Assembly (NCBI GenBank): GCA_035518095.1
Contig: DATIXX010000032.1
Coordinates: forward strand, 1 to 64,000
Direction: 5' to 3'
From: Burkholderiales bacterium
Lineage (GTDB): Bacteria > Pseudomonadota > Gammaproteobacteria > Burkholderiales > JAHFRG01
Length of the DNA: 64,000 bases
Below the pieces are notes generated by a model. That model made no database searches. It had not been told where the DNA came from and saw only the letters and a program-made list of their open reading frames with translations. The position numbers and the translations under genes were made by a program. This document shows, in pieces, positions 46,468 through 56,505 of this stretch (its first letter is position 1; the number at the start of each line of letters is the position of its first letter).

Positions 46468-47547
46468 TCAATGCAGTCGTTGAAATAGCCCGCCGGGAAG
46501 CGCGGCCACGCGGCCCGCGAGTTCGAGTTTCAGGAGTATTGCAGTAACCGCATCAGGGGAAAGCTGGCTGCGTGCGCACAGCGTGTCGATATTGCATGGG
46601 TCGAATCCCAAATGATCGAGCAAAGGCAAGGTCTCCTCCTCACGACCGACCAACACCCTATTGTCTTGGGCTTTTTGCCAGCCGATTTCTTCAAGAATGT
46701 CCTGTACGCTTTCCGCGAGTTTTGCGCCCTGCTTAAGCAACGCGTGACAGCCCTTGGAAAGCGGGGAATGGATGGATCCTGGAATGGCAAATACCTCGCG
46801 GCCCTGCTCCAGTGCGCAGCGCGCAGTGATCAGCGATCCACTTGAAAGCGCGGCCTCGACAACCAGGCAGCCGCGCGCCATACCGCTGATGACGCGGTTG
46901 CGCCGGGGGAAATTGCTGGCGATAGCGGGTGTGCCCAGCGGAAACTCGGAAATCAGCGCTCCGCGCTCGGCGAGCATGTACGCCAAATCACGGTTGCGCC
47001 CGGGATATACGATATCCAGTCCCGTGCCGACGACTGCAATGCTCGAACCTGCGCCGTTAAGCCCGCCGCGATGCGCGGCAGCATCGATGCCAACGGCGAG
47101 ACCGCTCAAAATGGTCAGGCCAGCGTCGCTGAGATTACGCGCGAAGCTTTCGGCATTGGCAATGCCTTGCGGAGTGGCGTTGCGGCTGCCGACTATCGCC
47201 AGCGACGGAAAGTTAAGAAGATCGCGCCTGCCTTTGACATAGAAAAGAAGCGGCGGATCGGGAATTTGCAGCAGGAGTCTGGGATACTCATCGTCAGCGA
47301 TCGTGATCAGAGAGTTCCGATCCTGTTCAAGCCATTTGAGCGCGCCTAGAATTGCGCTGCGGTCCGCGCCTTGAGTGATGCTGCCGGCAAGCTCGCTCGA
47401 AACCACGCGGGCAAGCTGCGAGTGGCTCGCGCGCAGAATTGCATCGGGTTCCTTAAAGGCCAGCAGAAGTTTGCGGCACGATTCGTTTCCCAACCCTGGC
47501 ACTAGGCTTAACGCAAGCCAGTTTTCAGTGTCCTTGTCGGGCTGCAT
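46468..47547 (-). CDS. dprA: DNA processing protein DprA
   Basis: 359 residues. Loads RecA on incoming single-stranded DNA in natural transformation. The Rossmann-type DprA domain has LAIVGSRNATPQG, SGLAVGIDAAAHRGGL and GTGLDIVYPGRNRDLA; a C-terminal winged helix follows (ARSQLSPDAVTAILLKLELA). Located 100 bp upstream of topA; the smg gene often found between them is missing. Confidence 0.96.
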   Translation of the reverse strand: MQPDKDTENWLALSLVPGLGNESCRKLLLAFKEPDAILRASHSQLARVVSSELAGSITQGADRSAILGALKWLEQDRNSLITIADDEYPRLLLQIPDPPLLFYVKGRRDLLNFPSLAIVGSRNATPQGIANAESFARNLSDAGLTILSGLAVGIDAAAHRGGLNGAGSSIAVVGTGLDIVYPGRNRDLAYMLAERGALISEFPLGTPAIASNFPRRNRVISGMARGCLVVEAALSSGSLITARCALEQGREVFAIPGSIHSPLSKGCHALLKQGAKLAESVQDILEEIGWQKAQDNRVLVGREEETLPLLDHLGFDPCNIDTLCARSQLSPDAVTAILLKLELAGRVAALPGGLFQRLH

Positions 47548-47576
47548 TTGCTGACAGCCAAGCGTGGCGTGTTAAG

Positions 47577-48767
47577 TCAAGGCGTCTGTGCCGCGTCCAA
47601 CACATGCACCGGGCGCGTGATCTGCATGACGAGCCCGTAAGAGACTTTTTGAAAGGTGCGGAACACCATCAACAACCCATAGCGCTCATCGGGAATCCGC
47701 AGAACGATTTCGCCCTTTGGGTTTCTCACTGGCGGCGAGCGGCGGTAAAGGGCGAGCACATCTCCTCTCTCAATACCATCGCGTGTTCCCTTGTTGAGCG
47801 TGACGATAGTGTCTTGGCCGGCTTCCGAGATCCCACCATAAAGCGATATGATGCGTGCCCTGATGAATTTTTCCGGTGCATGCGGTACGTAATTATCGAT
47901 TGAAACCCGGGTGGCTGTGACTAGACGGTCTCCGGCATTAATTTCCTGGACGGATTTGGTGATCTCGATCGGACTCGCCATATCTACTCGGGTCTCAAAT
48001 TTAAGGACTTTTGCTTCGCCAAGATAAATGGCTTCGTAACCGAGGAGTTCGCCGGTTTCCGGGTCAACCAGTTTTTTGCCCGGGCGATAGATTTGCCAAT
48101 CGGCTCCCTCGTTTGCGGGTAATCTGTATACATAGGCACGGTCGCCTCCTCCCAGCACAACACGCTCGTCTTCCGTGGCAACAATGCGCGGCGCGCCATT
48201 AAGCCCACCGGCTTCAATGACCAAGGGCTGGCTTAGGAAAGGTTCAATGGCAGCCCGCGGGATGGTGGGTATCGGAGCGCGCTCCCGGGCTTCTACACGC
48301 ATATGCGGGCTTAGCTTAACGGTTTCCCTACCCTCTACGGTTTCCCGACCCTCGACAACCGCGCCTCTCACCTGCTCGCCCTTCAGCAAGTGCAGTTCAG
48401 GCGCGCGGTGCGACAGATCGAGCATAATGACGTCACCCGGGTAAATTAGATGCGGATTTTTAATTTCGTCCCGGTTCATGCCCCAAATTTGCGGCCATTG
48501 CCAAGGATCTTTGAGGAAGCGTTTCGAGATTCCCCACAACGTATCACCCTTTACCACGACATAGCGGTCTGGGGGATTGTCTTGCAGCCTGACCGGTTGC
48601 TCCGCTGCCGATTGTGTAGGTACATCTGCTGCTGTTGTTTGCGCAGGCTGATCCGCTGTCGTTTGCGCAGGCTCATCCGCGGGTGCTTGCGCAGGCTCGT
48701 CAGCCGCCGCTTGCGCAGTAAGCAAACCCGAGATCAGAATCAGCGATATAATGTGAATATTGGCCAT
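47577..48767 (-). CDS. LysM peptidoglycan-binding protein
   Basis: About 396 residues. A signal peptide (ISLILISGLLTAQAAA) is followed by an Ala/Pro/Glu/Gln/Thr-rich repeat region and then one LysM domain, YVVVKGDTLWGISKRFLKDP to GDVIMLDL, which binds GlcNAc-containing glycan. The remaining 270 residues are largely beta-structured and have no name I recognise. ATG at 48767 has GGGGA 6 bp upstream and starts at the signal peptide; a 22-codon longer frame is less likely. Such proteins precede dprA in many betaproteobacteria. Last gene 30 bp before dprA. Confidence 0.88.
   Translation of the reverse strand: MANIHIISLILISGLLTAQAAADEPAQAPADEPAQTTADQPAQTTAADVPTQSAAEQPVRLQDNPPDRYVVVKGDTLWGISKRFLKDPWQWPQIWGMNRDEIKNPHLIYPGDVIMLDLSHRAPELHLLKGEQVRGAVVEGRETVEGRETVKLSPHMRVEARERAPIPTIPRAAIEPFLSQPLVIEAGGLNGAPRIVATEDERVVLGGGDRAYVYRLPANEGADWQIYRPGKKLVDPETGELLGYEAIYLGEAKVLKFETRVDMASPIEITKSVQEINAGDRLVTATRVSIDNYVPHAPEKFIRARIISLYGGISEAGQDTIVTLNKGTRDGIERGDVLALYRRSPPVRNPKGEIVLRIPDERYGLLMVFRTFQKVSYGLVMQITRPVHVLDAAQTP
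48623..48718. repeat. Four tandem 24 bp repeats in the LysM protein gene
   Basis: Units at 48623-48646, 48647-48670, 48671-48694 and 48695-48718 each end TTGCGCAG and encode eight-residue repeats like ADEPAQTT just after the signal peptide. Copies diverge at several bases. The array is in frame, so changes in copy number would only lengthen or shorten the linker. Confidence 0.8.
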
Positions 48768-48890
48768 CGGAATCCCCGCTCGCGGTAATTCAAACCTGAA
48801 ATTCTGCGATACCCAAAGTGTATCATACGTCATAAGAAATCAGCAGTTAGTCTAAATTCTGCATGTGGTTTATTAAATTAGCAAGCGAAA

Positions 48891-49394
48891 ATGGCACTTT
48901 TGAGAATTTTGCAATACCCGGATGCGCGCCTGCATACCCTCGCCCAACCCGTGGCAGCGGTGAATGACGAAATAAAAAAGCTGGTGGCGGATATGGCGGA
49001 AACTATGTATGCCGCTCCAGGCGTGGGCTTGGCGGCGACTCAGGTGGATGTGCACAAGCAAGTCATCGTGATCGACATTTCGGAAACGCACGACAAGCTG
49101 CTAACGCTGATCAATCCGGAAATTCTGGCAAGCATGGGGACTTCCGATTGTGAGGAAGGCTGCCTTTCAGTGCCGGGGATTTTTGAAAAGGTGCAGCGCG
49201 CCGAGCGTGTCACAGTACGGGCACTGGATCGCGAGGGGAAAGCGTTTAGCCTGGATGCTGACGGAATGCTTTCGGTGTGTATCCAACATGAGATCGATCA
49301 TCTTAAAGGGAAGGTATTCGTGGAATATCTTTCTCGCCTCAAGCAAGCAAGAATACTTAGCAAGCTCAAAAAAATGCGGCGCAAGATAATGTAA
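48891..49394 (+). CDS. def: Peptide deformylase
   Basis: 167 residues. Fe2+/Zn2+ enzyme removing formyl from nascent proteins. All three motifs are intact: [13 protein letters not shown] and HEIDH. The TAA stop overlaps the fmt ATG. Divergent from the LysM gene. Confidence 0.98.
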   Translation: MALLRILQYPDARLHTLAQPVAAVNDEIKKLVADMAETMYAAPGVGLAATQVDVHKQVIVIDISETHDKLLTLINPEILASMGTSDCEEGCLSVPGIFEKVQRAERVTVRALDREGKAFSLDADGMLSVCIQHEIDHLKGKVFVEYLSRLKQARILSKLKKMRRKIM

Positions 49395-50323
49395 TGAAAT
49401 TAGTCTTTGCGGGCACCCCTGATTTTGCGGCGCGCGCATTAGATGAGCTGCTCCGCTTCGACTTCAAGCCGGAGTTAGTGCTCACTCGCGCAGATCGTCC
49501 CGCCGGGCGCAGCTTGGCACCAAAGGCGAGCCCCGTGAAAGGGCTGGCGTTAAAGCACGGACTCAACTTGCTCCAACCGCAATCCCTGAAAGAACCGGGT
49601 CTACTGGAGGTACTGAAAAAGCTTTCGCCGGACGTGATCGTGGTTGCTGCATACGGATTGATTTTCCCGAAAGCCGTATTAAGCGTGCCACGACTGGGCT
49701 GCATCAATATCCATGCGTCGCTGTTGCCGAGATGGCGGGGCGCGGCCCCGATTCAGCACGCGCTGCTTGCGGGGGATAAGGAGACCGGCATCAGCATCAT
49801 GCAAATGGACGAGGGATTGGATACCGGGCCTGTGTTAATGCAAAGCCGCATGAAGATTGCAGCAGACGACACCGCTCAGACCCTGCATGACAAACTTGCG
49901 CAGCAAGGCGGAGAAACGATTGTCCTCGCATTACGCGGGCTCGAGCGCGGGGAACTCAGGCCGCAGCCGCAACCGCAGCATGGCGCAAGCTACGCCGGCA
50001 AACTAGAGACGGAAGATGCGCGCATCAATTGGAAAAACGAGGCGCTGCAAATTGAGCGCGCAGTACGCGCGTTCAATCCAAAACCTGGAGCTTACACCTC
50101 GTTAGATGGTGAAACGTTGAAAATCTGGAAAGCGCGGCTGGAGCACGGTCGTCGCGGGAAACCCGGAGAAATTATCAGCATCGATGACGAAAGTTTGGTC
50201 GTTGCATGCGGAGCGGGAGCGATGCGCGTTGAGGAAGCGCAACGAGCGGGCGGCAAGCGCCTGCCGGTGCGGGAATTTCTTAAAGGGATGAGGCTGAAAC
50301 CGGGTATTTGTCTCGGCGCTTGA
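49394..50323 (+). CDS. fmt: Methionyl-tRNA formyltransferase
   Basis: 309 residues. Formylates initiator Met-tRNA using 10-formyl-tetrahydrofolate. The N-terminal domain has VFAGTPDFA, the folate-binding HASLLPRWRGAAPIQ and the DEGLDTGPVL segment; the C-terminal OB-like domain ends in a typical Fmt tail. Overlaps def by 1 bp (TAATG), giving coupling of formylation and deformylation genes. Confidence 0.98.
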   Translation: MKLVFAGTPDFAARALDELLRFDFKPELVLTRADRPAGRSLAPKASPVKGLALKHGLNLLQPQSLKEPGLLEVLKKLSPDVIVVAAYGLIFPKAVLSVPRLGCINIHASLLPRWRGAAPIQHALLAGDKETGISIMQMDEGLDTGPVLMQSRMKIAADDTAQTLHDKLAQQGGETIVLALRGLERGELRPQPQPQHGASYAGKLETEDARINWKNEALQIERAVRAFNPKPGAYTSLDGETLKIWKARLEHGRRGKPGEIISIDDESLVVACGAGAMRVEEAQRAGGKRLPVREFLKGMRLKPGICLGA

Positions 50324-50389
50324 ATTTTTTTACGAGCGGCATTATCTAATTAACGCGGGCGTCGTTGAACATGTGCTGAGGAAACATCG

Positions 50390-51241
50390 ATGTTGGGGAA
50401 TTGGGTTAAAACTACGTTGCTGATGGCCGCGATCGTCGCGCTGTTCGGTGCGGTCGGACTGTTGCTGGGTGGCATCTCGTGGATGGCGGTGGCTTTGGTT
50501 TTGGGCTGCGCCATGAACCTTGCGGCTTATTGGTTCTCCGATAAAATGGTCCTCAGAATGTACCGTGCCAGGGAGGTAGATGAACACCGCGCGCCGCAGC
50601 TTTACAGGATGGTGCGTGAACTTACGCAAAGCGCGCAGCTTCCGATGCCGAAGGTGTACGTGATCGATGAAACGCAACCTAACGCCTTTGCCACCGGTCG
50701 CAATCCAGAACATGCCGCGGTAGCCGCCACATCCGGAATCTTGCAATTACTTACCCCACGTGAGCTGCGGGGTGTGCTGGCCCACGAGCTGTCGCACGTG
50801 AAGCACCGCGATATTCTTATTTCGACTATTTCGGCAACTATCGCCGGCGCGATCTCCTCCATAGCGCAAGTGGGCCTGCTGTTTGGAGGCAGCAACCAGA
50901 ATGAGCGCAATGTGCATCCTCTGGTAGCCCTGCTCGTACTGATCGTGGCGCCGCTCGCCGCGATGTTGATACAACTTGCGATTTCCCGGTCACGTGAATT
51001 CGACGCGGACCGCGGCGGCGCCGAAGTCTCGGGAGATCCACAGGCTTTGGCCTCCGCGTTGGAGAAAATCGAACGCTACGCACGAGGCCAACCGATGCCA
51101 ACAGCGGAATTGCATCCCGAGACGGCGCAAATGATGATCATCAACCCGCTCTCCGGTGGCGGCGTAAAGGGGCTATTTAGCACCCATCCGTCAACTCAGG
51201 AACGCATCGCGCGTCTTTTGGCTATGGCGAACAAAGCATAG
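50390..51241 (+). CDS. htpX: Membrane zinc metalloprotease HtpX
   Basis: 283 residues. Inner-membrane M48 protease for membrane protein quality control. Two N-terminal membrane helices, zinc motif HELSH in [12 protein letters not shown], two further helices and the downstream Glu in [11 protein letters not shown] are present. GAGGAA is 8 bp before ATG. Confidence 0.97.
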   Translation: MLGNWVKTTLLMAAIVALFGAVGLLLGGISWMAVALVLGCAMNLAAYWFSDKMVLRMYRAREVDEHRAPQLYRMVRELTQSAQLPMPKVYVIDETQPNAFATGRNPEHAAVAATSGILQLLTPRELRGVLAHELSHVKHRDILISTISATIAGAISSIAQVGLLFGGSNQNERNVHPLVALLVLIVAPLAAMLIQLAISRSREFDADRGGAEVSGDPQALASALEKIERYARGQPMPTAELHPETAQMMIINPLSGGGVKGLFSTHPSTQERIARLLAMANKA

Positions 51242-51261
51242 ATCGCCCCCTGGCGGATGCG

Positions 51262-52521
51262 ATGGTCGAAATACAGCGCTTGGCCAGCCTCGCGGTGCAC
51301 CAGACTTTGGCCGGGCGGAATCTGTCGCAAGTCCTCTCTTCCTTGTGGCAACGCCAGCAAAACTTGAGCCCGCAGCAACGCGCCGCTATTCAAGACTTGA
51401 GCTACGGTACACTGCGGTTCTATGGGGGGTTGCAAGCGCTTGTTGAACATCTGCTGGATAAGCCGCTACGTGATCAGCAGCTGCGCGCATTGATTTTGGT
51501 TGGATTGTACCAGCTGCAACACACCAGAGCCGCGCCGTATGCAGTCGTGGACCATGCGGTGAAGACCGCAGCGACGCTCCATCACAGGCGCGCGATGGGG
51601 CTGGTGAACGCCGTATTGCGCAACTTCCTGCGCAAACGGGAAACCCTTCAGGCGCTGGCCGCAGCCGATGAGGTCGGCCGATATTCGCATCCACAATGGT
51701 GGATAGACAAACTCAAAGCGCAATTTCCGCGCGACTACGACGCAATTCTAACAGCTTCCAACCTCCACCCCCCGATGACGCTGCGGGTTAACCGCCGCGC
51801 CATTGCAAAGCGCGACTACCAAATGCTGCTGAAAAATGCCGGTATCGAAGCGCAAGACCTTGGCGGCGAAGCGCTGCTGCTCAAGCACGCCATTGCGGTC
51901 GCGAATCTCCCCGGTTTTGCCGAAGGCATGGTTACGGTTCAGGATGCCGCAGCGCAGTTGGCTGCGCCGCTGCTGGACGTACAACCGGGAATGCAAGTTC
52001 TTGACGCGTGTGCCGCCCCAGGCGGCAAGGCTACGCACATACTCGAATTGGCGGACGTTCAGCTTACTGTGCTGGACAATGACCCGGAGCGATTGCGGCG
52101 CGTTGAGGAGAATTTGCGAAGATTGAAGCTTGAAGCTCGTGTTATCTGCGGCGACGCCGCGAATCCTTCAAGTTGGTGCAAGGGTAAACTTTTCCAGCGC
52201 ATCCTCGCGGATGTTCCTTGTTCGGCGTCAGGTGTCGCGCGCCGTCACCCTGACATCAAGTGGTTGAGACGCGAGACCGACATCGCGCAGTACGCCGCCG
52301 TCCAGCGGCGCATGTTGGATGCATTGTGGCAATGCCTGGATATAGGTGGTAAATTGCTGTATGTTACATGCTCGGTTTTCGCCGAAGAAAATGGCCGGCA
52401 AGTCGACGCATTTCTGGAACGCCACCGCAACTCCGAGCTTCTGCCGCTCAACGCGCAAAGTCAATTGCTACCCGATAGCCAGCATGATGGTTTCTTCTAC
52501 GCCCTGCTCCGCAAGAATTAG
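51262..52521 (+). CDS. rsmB: 16S rRNA (cytosine-967-C5)-methyltransferase
   Basis: 419 residues. Methylates C967 of 16S rRNA. An N-terminal NusB-like domain precedes the SAM domain with DACAAPGGKATHILEL, and the two catalytic cysteines are in DVPCSASG and VTCSVF. Follows htpX by 20 bp. Confidence 0.97.
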   Translation: MVEIQRLASLAVHQTLAGRNLSQVLSSLWQRQQNLSPQQRAAIQDLSYGTLRFYGGLQALVEHLLDKPLRDQQLRALILVGLYQLQHTRAAPYAVVDHAVKTAATLHHRRAMGLVNAVLRNFLRKRETLQALAAADEVGRYSHPQWWIDKLKAQFPRDYDAILTASNLHPPMTLRVNRRAIAKRDYQMLLKNAGIEAQDLGGEALLLKHAIAVANLPGFAEGMVTVQDAAAQLAAPLLDVQPGMQVLDACAAPGGKATHILELADVQLTVLDNDPERLRRVEENLRRLKLEARVICGDAANPSSWCKGKLFQRILADVPCSASGVARRHPDIKWLRRETDIAQYAAVQRRMLDALWQCLDIGGKLLYVTCSVFAEENGRQVDAFLERHRNSELLPLNAQSQLLPDSQHDGFFYALLRKN

Positions 52522-53089
52522 ACCGTTATTGATTTTGCGGCGCTGGAGCAGGATTACCTGCGCGGTCGTGTTCTGGCTTGCTTTAGCTCCGGGGAGCTTG
52601 TTTGCCGAAGGCATCCAGGTGCGCAGCGCGCAGCTAGACGTGGATTCGGATGGCTACCGGCTTAACGCCGAGTTCGATATCAATTTGACCAACACTCTGG
52701 AAGACGCGCTCAATAAAGGAGTGGCATTGTATTTCGTCACCGAGTTCGAATTGGTGCACCCGCGATGGTATTGGTTCGATAAAAAAGTGGTAGAGCTGCA
52801 TCAGCAATTCAAGCTGAGTTATAACGCGCTTACCAGGCAGTATCGCTTGAGTGCAGGGTCGCTGTTCCAGAATTACGCCACCCTGGGCGAAGCGGTGGAT
52901 GTGATGAGTCAGATGCATGACCGTCTGGTGGCGGATAAGGATGCGCTCCAAAAAAACCAGAAATATACTGCTGCGTTGCGCATGAAACTCGATCTGTCAC
53001 AGCTGCCGAAGCCATTTCAGGTGAATGCGCTGGCGTCGGATGATTGGTCCTTAAGCTCAGACTGGTACCGCTGGGAGGTTACGCCGTGA
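52487..53089 (+). CDS. DUF4390 domain-containing exported protein
   Basis: About 200 residues. A basic N-terminus and hydrophobic core (ITCAVVFWLALAPGSLFA) form a signal peptide; the rest is DUF4390, beginning IQVRSAQLDVDSDGYRL and with WYWFDKKVVELHQQFKLSY. Role unknown. It is nearly always found between rsmB and the ntrY-like gene in betaproteobacteria. The start is uncertain: ATG at 52487 overlaps rsmB by 35 bp, while TTG codons at 52529 or 52535 would avoid overlap. Confidence 0.8.
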   Translation: MVSSTPCSARIRPLLILRRWSRITCAVVFWLALAPGSLFAEGIQVRSAQLDVDSDGYRLNAEFDINLTNTLEDALNKGVALYFVTEFELVHPRWYWFDKKVVELHQQFKLSYNALTRQYRLSAGSLFQNYATLGEAVDVMSQMHDRLVADKDALQKNQKYTAALRMKLDLSQLPKPFQVNALASDDWSLSSDWYRWEVTP

Positions 53090-53102
53090 GCGGGGGCGAG
53101 AC

Positions 53103-55226
53103 ATGAAATACTTCCTGATCCTGTGTCTAGGCTTAGGTGCAGTCTTTCTGTTCTTGCTGTCCACGGCCAGCGCGAACACCGCTTTGTTTGCCCGGAATTA
53201 CCCGTTGCTGCTGGCATTAAACGGGGTCATGGCGCTGTGTTTGTTGGGCTTGGTGGTTTATCAATTGTCAGTGCTGCGCAAGAAGCTTGCGGCCCGCGTA
53301 TTCGGTTCCAAGCTTACGTTGCGCCTCGTGCTGTTCTTCTCGCTGATGGCGGTACTGCCCGGTGCCCTGGTTTACGGTGTGTCGGTTCAGTTTCTGGCGA
53401 AGAGCATCGAGTCTTGGTTCGATGTGCGCGTGGACAAGGCGCTGGAAGGCGGCTTGAGTCTGGGCCGCACCACGCTTGACAACATGCTCAAGGACCTGAG
53501 CAAGAAAGCGGACACGGCAGCGTTATCGCTATCCGAAGTTCCTGCGGCCGAGCGCCTTACCGCGATTAACAATTTGCGCGAGCAGCTTGGCGTACAGGAA
53601 GCTACATTGTTCACCCAGCGCGGCAATATAATCGCTTTTTCCACGAGCGAGCGCAATGTGTTAATGCCGGATTTGCCGAACACCGTTTTACTGAAGCAGC
53701 TTCGCCAGCAGCAATCGTACAGTAGTATTGATACGATTCCAGGCAAAGGCCTTTTTCTGCGTGTGGTGGTACCGGTGAATGTGTTAAGCCTGAACGACGA
53801 CATGCGCGTGTTGCAGCTGCTACAACCCGTGCCCCAGCAATTGGCGCGAGATGCTGAGACGGTGCAATCGGTATATCGCGATTACCAGGAACTTTCCCTG
53901 TCCCGCCTTGGATTAAAGCGGCTCTATGCTTTGACGTTGACGCTTACGCTGCTGCTTGCTTGGCTCTCGGCCCTGGCGCTGGCGTTTCTCATTAGTGAGC
54001 GCTTAAGCGCTCCGCTTGAAGTTTTAGCTGAAGGTACGCGCGCAGTCGCGCAAGGCGATTTCAGTCAACGGGCCCAAGTAAAAAGCCGCGATGAACTCGG
54101 CATATTGATGCAGTCGTTCAACGATATGACACAACAATTATCGGAAGCAAGAGCCACAGCGGAACGCCATCAGGAACAACTGCAAACGGCCAAGGCCTAC
54201 CTGGAGAGCGTCCTCGCCAATTTATCCGCAGGTGTACTGGCCTTTGACGAGGATTTTAGGCTGCGTTCGGCAAACCTCAGCGCGGCCCACATACTCGAGA
54301 CCGAATTTTCAACGTTGCGCGGGTCCAGCCTTGAGGAATGGCGTGCAGCAAACGTCGCACTGCACGGCCTGAGCGAGCAGATTTTATCTTCGTTTAGGCA
54401 ATCGTCTGCCGACGAATGGGAGAAACAGGTAGAATACTCGGGAAAATCCGGCACGCGCATGCTTTTGTTGCGCGGCAGCAACCTTTCGCGCGCGGGGCAA
54501 TCCGGTTATGTGGTGGTGTTCGATGACGTCACTCATCTATTGCAGGCGCAGCGCGATGCAGCCTGGGGCGAAGTGGCGCGCCGATTGGCGCACGAGATTA
54601 AAAATCCGCTTACGCCCATTCAGCTCTCTGCCGAAAGGCTCAAGCATAAGCTGGCAGATAAGCTTGATAAACCGGATCTGGATATTTTGAAACGTTCAAC
54701 CCAAACGATTATCAGCGAGGTAGCGGCGATGCAAAATATGGTGGATGCTTTCAGTGACTACGCGCGCACCTCGGAGTCCCGATTGCAATCTATCGATCTT
54801 AATAATCTGCTGCGCGAAGTGCTTGCGCTTTACGAATCGCCGGCATTCACCATCAAGCTTGAACTTGCACCCCAGCTGCCACGCATCATGGGCGACAGGA
54901 CACAACTCCGCCAGGTTATTCATAATTTATTGCAGAACGCCCAGGACGCGCTGGCGGATGTGCCCAGACCGAGCATCGTGGTGCGAACCGAAGCGCAAAG
55001 AAACCATATACAGCTCAGCGTTCAAGATAATGGCAGCGGATTTCCTGAACAGCTGATGACGCGGCTGTTCGAGCCGTATGTGACCAGCAAGCCTAAGGGC
55101 ACCGGCTTGGGACTGGCTATCGTTAAACGAATTGTGGACGAACACAGCGGCATCATCCACGTCGAAAATGTTAAACCGCATGGTGCCTGCGTCAGCATTT
55201 CGTTGCCGCTGGCACGCGCCGCGTAG
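53103..55226 (+). CDS. ntrY: NtrY-like sensor histidine kinase
   Basis: 707 residues. Membrane histidine kinase. Two N-terminal helices (YFLILCLGLGAVFLFLLS and LLLALNGVMALCLLGLVVY), a third near residue 80-100, a periplasmic domain, another helix near 285-305, then HAMP (ISERLSAPLEVLAEGTRAVA), PAS (ESVLANLSAGVLAFDED), and the kinase core with the phospho-His in AHEIKNPLTPIQLSAERL, N box and GTGLGLAIVKRIVDEHSG. It is followed 10 bp later by the response regulator gene. Confidence 0.95.
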   Translation: MKYFLILCLGLGAVFLFLLSTASANTALFARNYPLLLALNGVMALCLLGLVVYQLSVLRKKLAARVFGSKLTLRLVLFFSLMAVLPGALVYGVSVQFLAKSIESWFDVRVDKALEGGLSLGRTTLDNMLKDLSKKADTAALSLSEVPAAERLTAINNLREQLGVQEATLFTQRGNIIAFSTSERNVLMPDLPNTVLLKQLRQQQSYSSIDTIPGKGLFLRVVVPVNVLSLNDDMRVLQLLQPVPQQLARDAETVQSVYRDYQELSLSRLGLKRLYALTLTLTLLLAWLSALALAFLISERLSAPLEVLAEGTRAVAQGDFSQRAQVKSRDELGILMQSFNDMTQQLSEARATAERHQEQLQTAKAYLESVLANLSAGVLAFDEDFRLRSANLSAAHILETEFSTLRGSSLEEWRAANVALHGLSEQILSSFRQSSADEWEKQVEYSGKSGTRMLLLRGSNLSRAGQSGYVVVFDDVTHLLQAQRDAAWGEVARRLAHEIKNPLTPIQLSAERLKHKLADKLDKPDLDILKRSTQTIISEVAAMQNMVDAFSDYARTSESRLQSIDLNNLLREVLALYESPAFTIKLELAPQLPRIMGDRTQLRQVIHNLLQNAQDALADVPRPSIVVRTEAQRNHIQLSVQDNGSGFPEQLMTRLFEPYVTSKPKGTGLGLAIVKRIVDEHSGIIHVENVKPHGACVSISLPLARAA

Positions 55227-55236
55227 AAGACAATAA

Positions 55237-56505
55237 ATGGCAACGAACCAGATCTTAGTCGTAGACGACGAAGTAGGCATTCGCGAACTGCTTTCTGAAA
55301 TCCTTGAGGACGAAGGTTATCAGGTGAGGCTTGCCGAAAACGCCAGTCAGGCGCGCGCGCGGCGCATGGAAATGCGTCCTGACCTGGTGCTACTTGATAT
55401 TTGGATGCCTGATACTGATGGCATCACGCTTCTCAAGGAATGGGCGAGCAACGGACTGCTCACCATGCCGGTCGTCATGATGTCGGGTCACGGCACCATC
55501 GAGACCGCCGTAGAAGCGACTCGCATCGGCGCGGTTGATTTCCTGGAAAAACCCATCGCGATGCAAAAGCTTCTAAGTACAGTTGGACAAGCGCTCAGGC
55601 GCGGCACCATTCATACCCAGCAACTGCTTTCGCTGGCAAGCCTTGGCAAGTCGCCGCAAATCGCTGAGCTCAAAAAACGCATGGAGCAAATCGCCAATCT
55701 CAATTTACCGCTGTTGCTGGTTGGCGAAGTGGGCTGCGGAGTGGAACTGTGCGCACGCTTCCTGCATGAGCCCAACACACAATGGGTTAACCCTGAAAAT
55801 AACGCTCAACTCGTCGGTGCGCCATTGGATCTGCTGCAGCAGGCGCACGACGGCTTACTGTTCTTAAGCGAGATAGGAAATCTTAGCCGGCAAGAGCAAA
55901 AAGGCTTGATGTTTCTTGTCAGCAAGCTCGGGAAGTACAACGTACGGCTGGTGTGCGCCACGTCAAAACCGTTGCCGCAGTTGGTGAGCCAGGGCTTGTT
56001 CGATGGCAGCCTGTATCAACTGCTGAGCGTCCTCACCCTTGGCGTGCCCAGTTTGCGGGAGCACCGCGAGGACATCCCCGATCTTGCAAGACTCATGCTG
56101 TCGCGATGTGTCGAAGCCGGTGAAGCACCGTTGCGTGAATTCAGTACTTCAGCACTCAACGCATTGCGCAACTACTCTTGGCCGGGCAACTTGATCCAGT
56201 TGGAAAACGCCGTAAAGACTTTGGCGCTAACTTCGCTTGAAAAAGAGATTAGCGTCGATGAAGTCAATCGAGTCCTGTCGCAATTTGACATTGAACCGCA
56301 GGTTGCAGACCACGCGCTGCCACTCGACGTCGGTTTGCGCGAGGCGCGGGATGCATTTGAGCGCGTCTACTTCAGGCACCACATTAACAAAGAGCGAGGC
56401 AATATGAGCCGGATTGCTGAAAAAGTCGGACTGGAGCGGACACACTTGTATCGCAAGCTGAAACAACTCGGAATCAAGATGGGAAGGCGCAATCACGAAC
56501 AATAA
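55237..56505 (+). CDS. ntrX: NtrX-like response regulator with degenerate AAA+ domain
   Basis: 422 residues. The receiver domain is intact with phospho-acceptor Asp54 in LLDIWMP, plus DD at 10-11 and Lys105. The C-terminal Fis-type helix-turn-helix (NMSRIAEKVGLERTHLYRKL) is also intact. The central domain resembles the sigma-54 AAA+ module but its motifs are decayed: Walker A is GEVGCGVE (163-170) without Lys, Walker B is LLFLSEIG (Ser211 for Asp), GAFTGA is missing, the FREDLYYRL region reads LFDGSLYQLL, and WPGNVREL reads WPGNLIQL. It likely binds DNA under control of NtrY without sigma-54 activation. Confidence 0.9.
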   Translation: MATNQILVVDDEVGIRELLSEILEDEGYQVRLAENASQARARRMEMRPDLVLLDIWMPDTDGITLLKEWASNGLLTMPVVMMSGHGTIETAVEATRIGAVDFLEKPIAMQKLLSTVGQALRRGTIHTQQLLSLASLGKSPQIAELKKRMEQIANLNLPLLLVGEVGCGVELCARFLHEPNTQWVNPENNAQLVGAPLDLLQQAHDGLLFLSEIGNLSRQEQKGLMFLVSKLGKYNVRLVCATSKPLPQLVSQGLFDGSLYQLLSVLTLGVPSLREHREDIPDLARLMLSRCVEAGEAPLREFSTSALNALRNYSWPGNLIQLENAVKTLALTSLEKEISVDEVNRVLSQFDIEPQVADHALPLDVGLREARDAFERVYFRHHINKERGNMSRIAEKVGLERTHLYRKLKQLGIKMGRRNHEQ

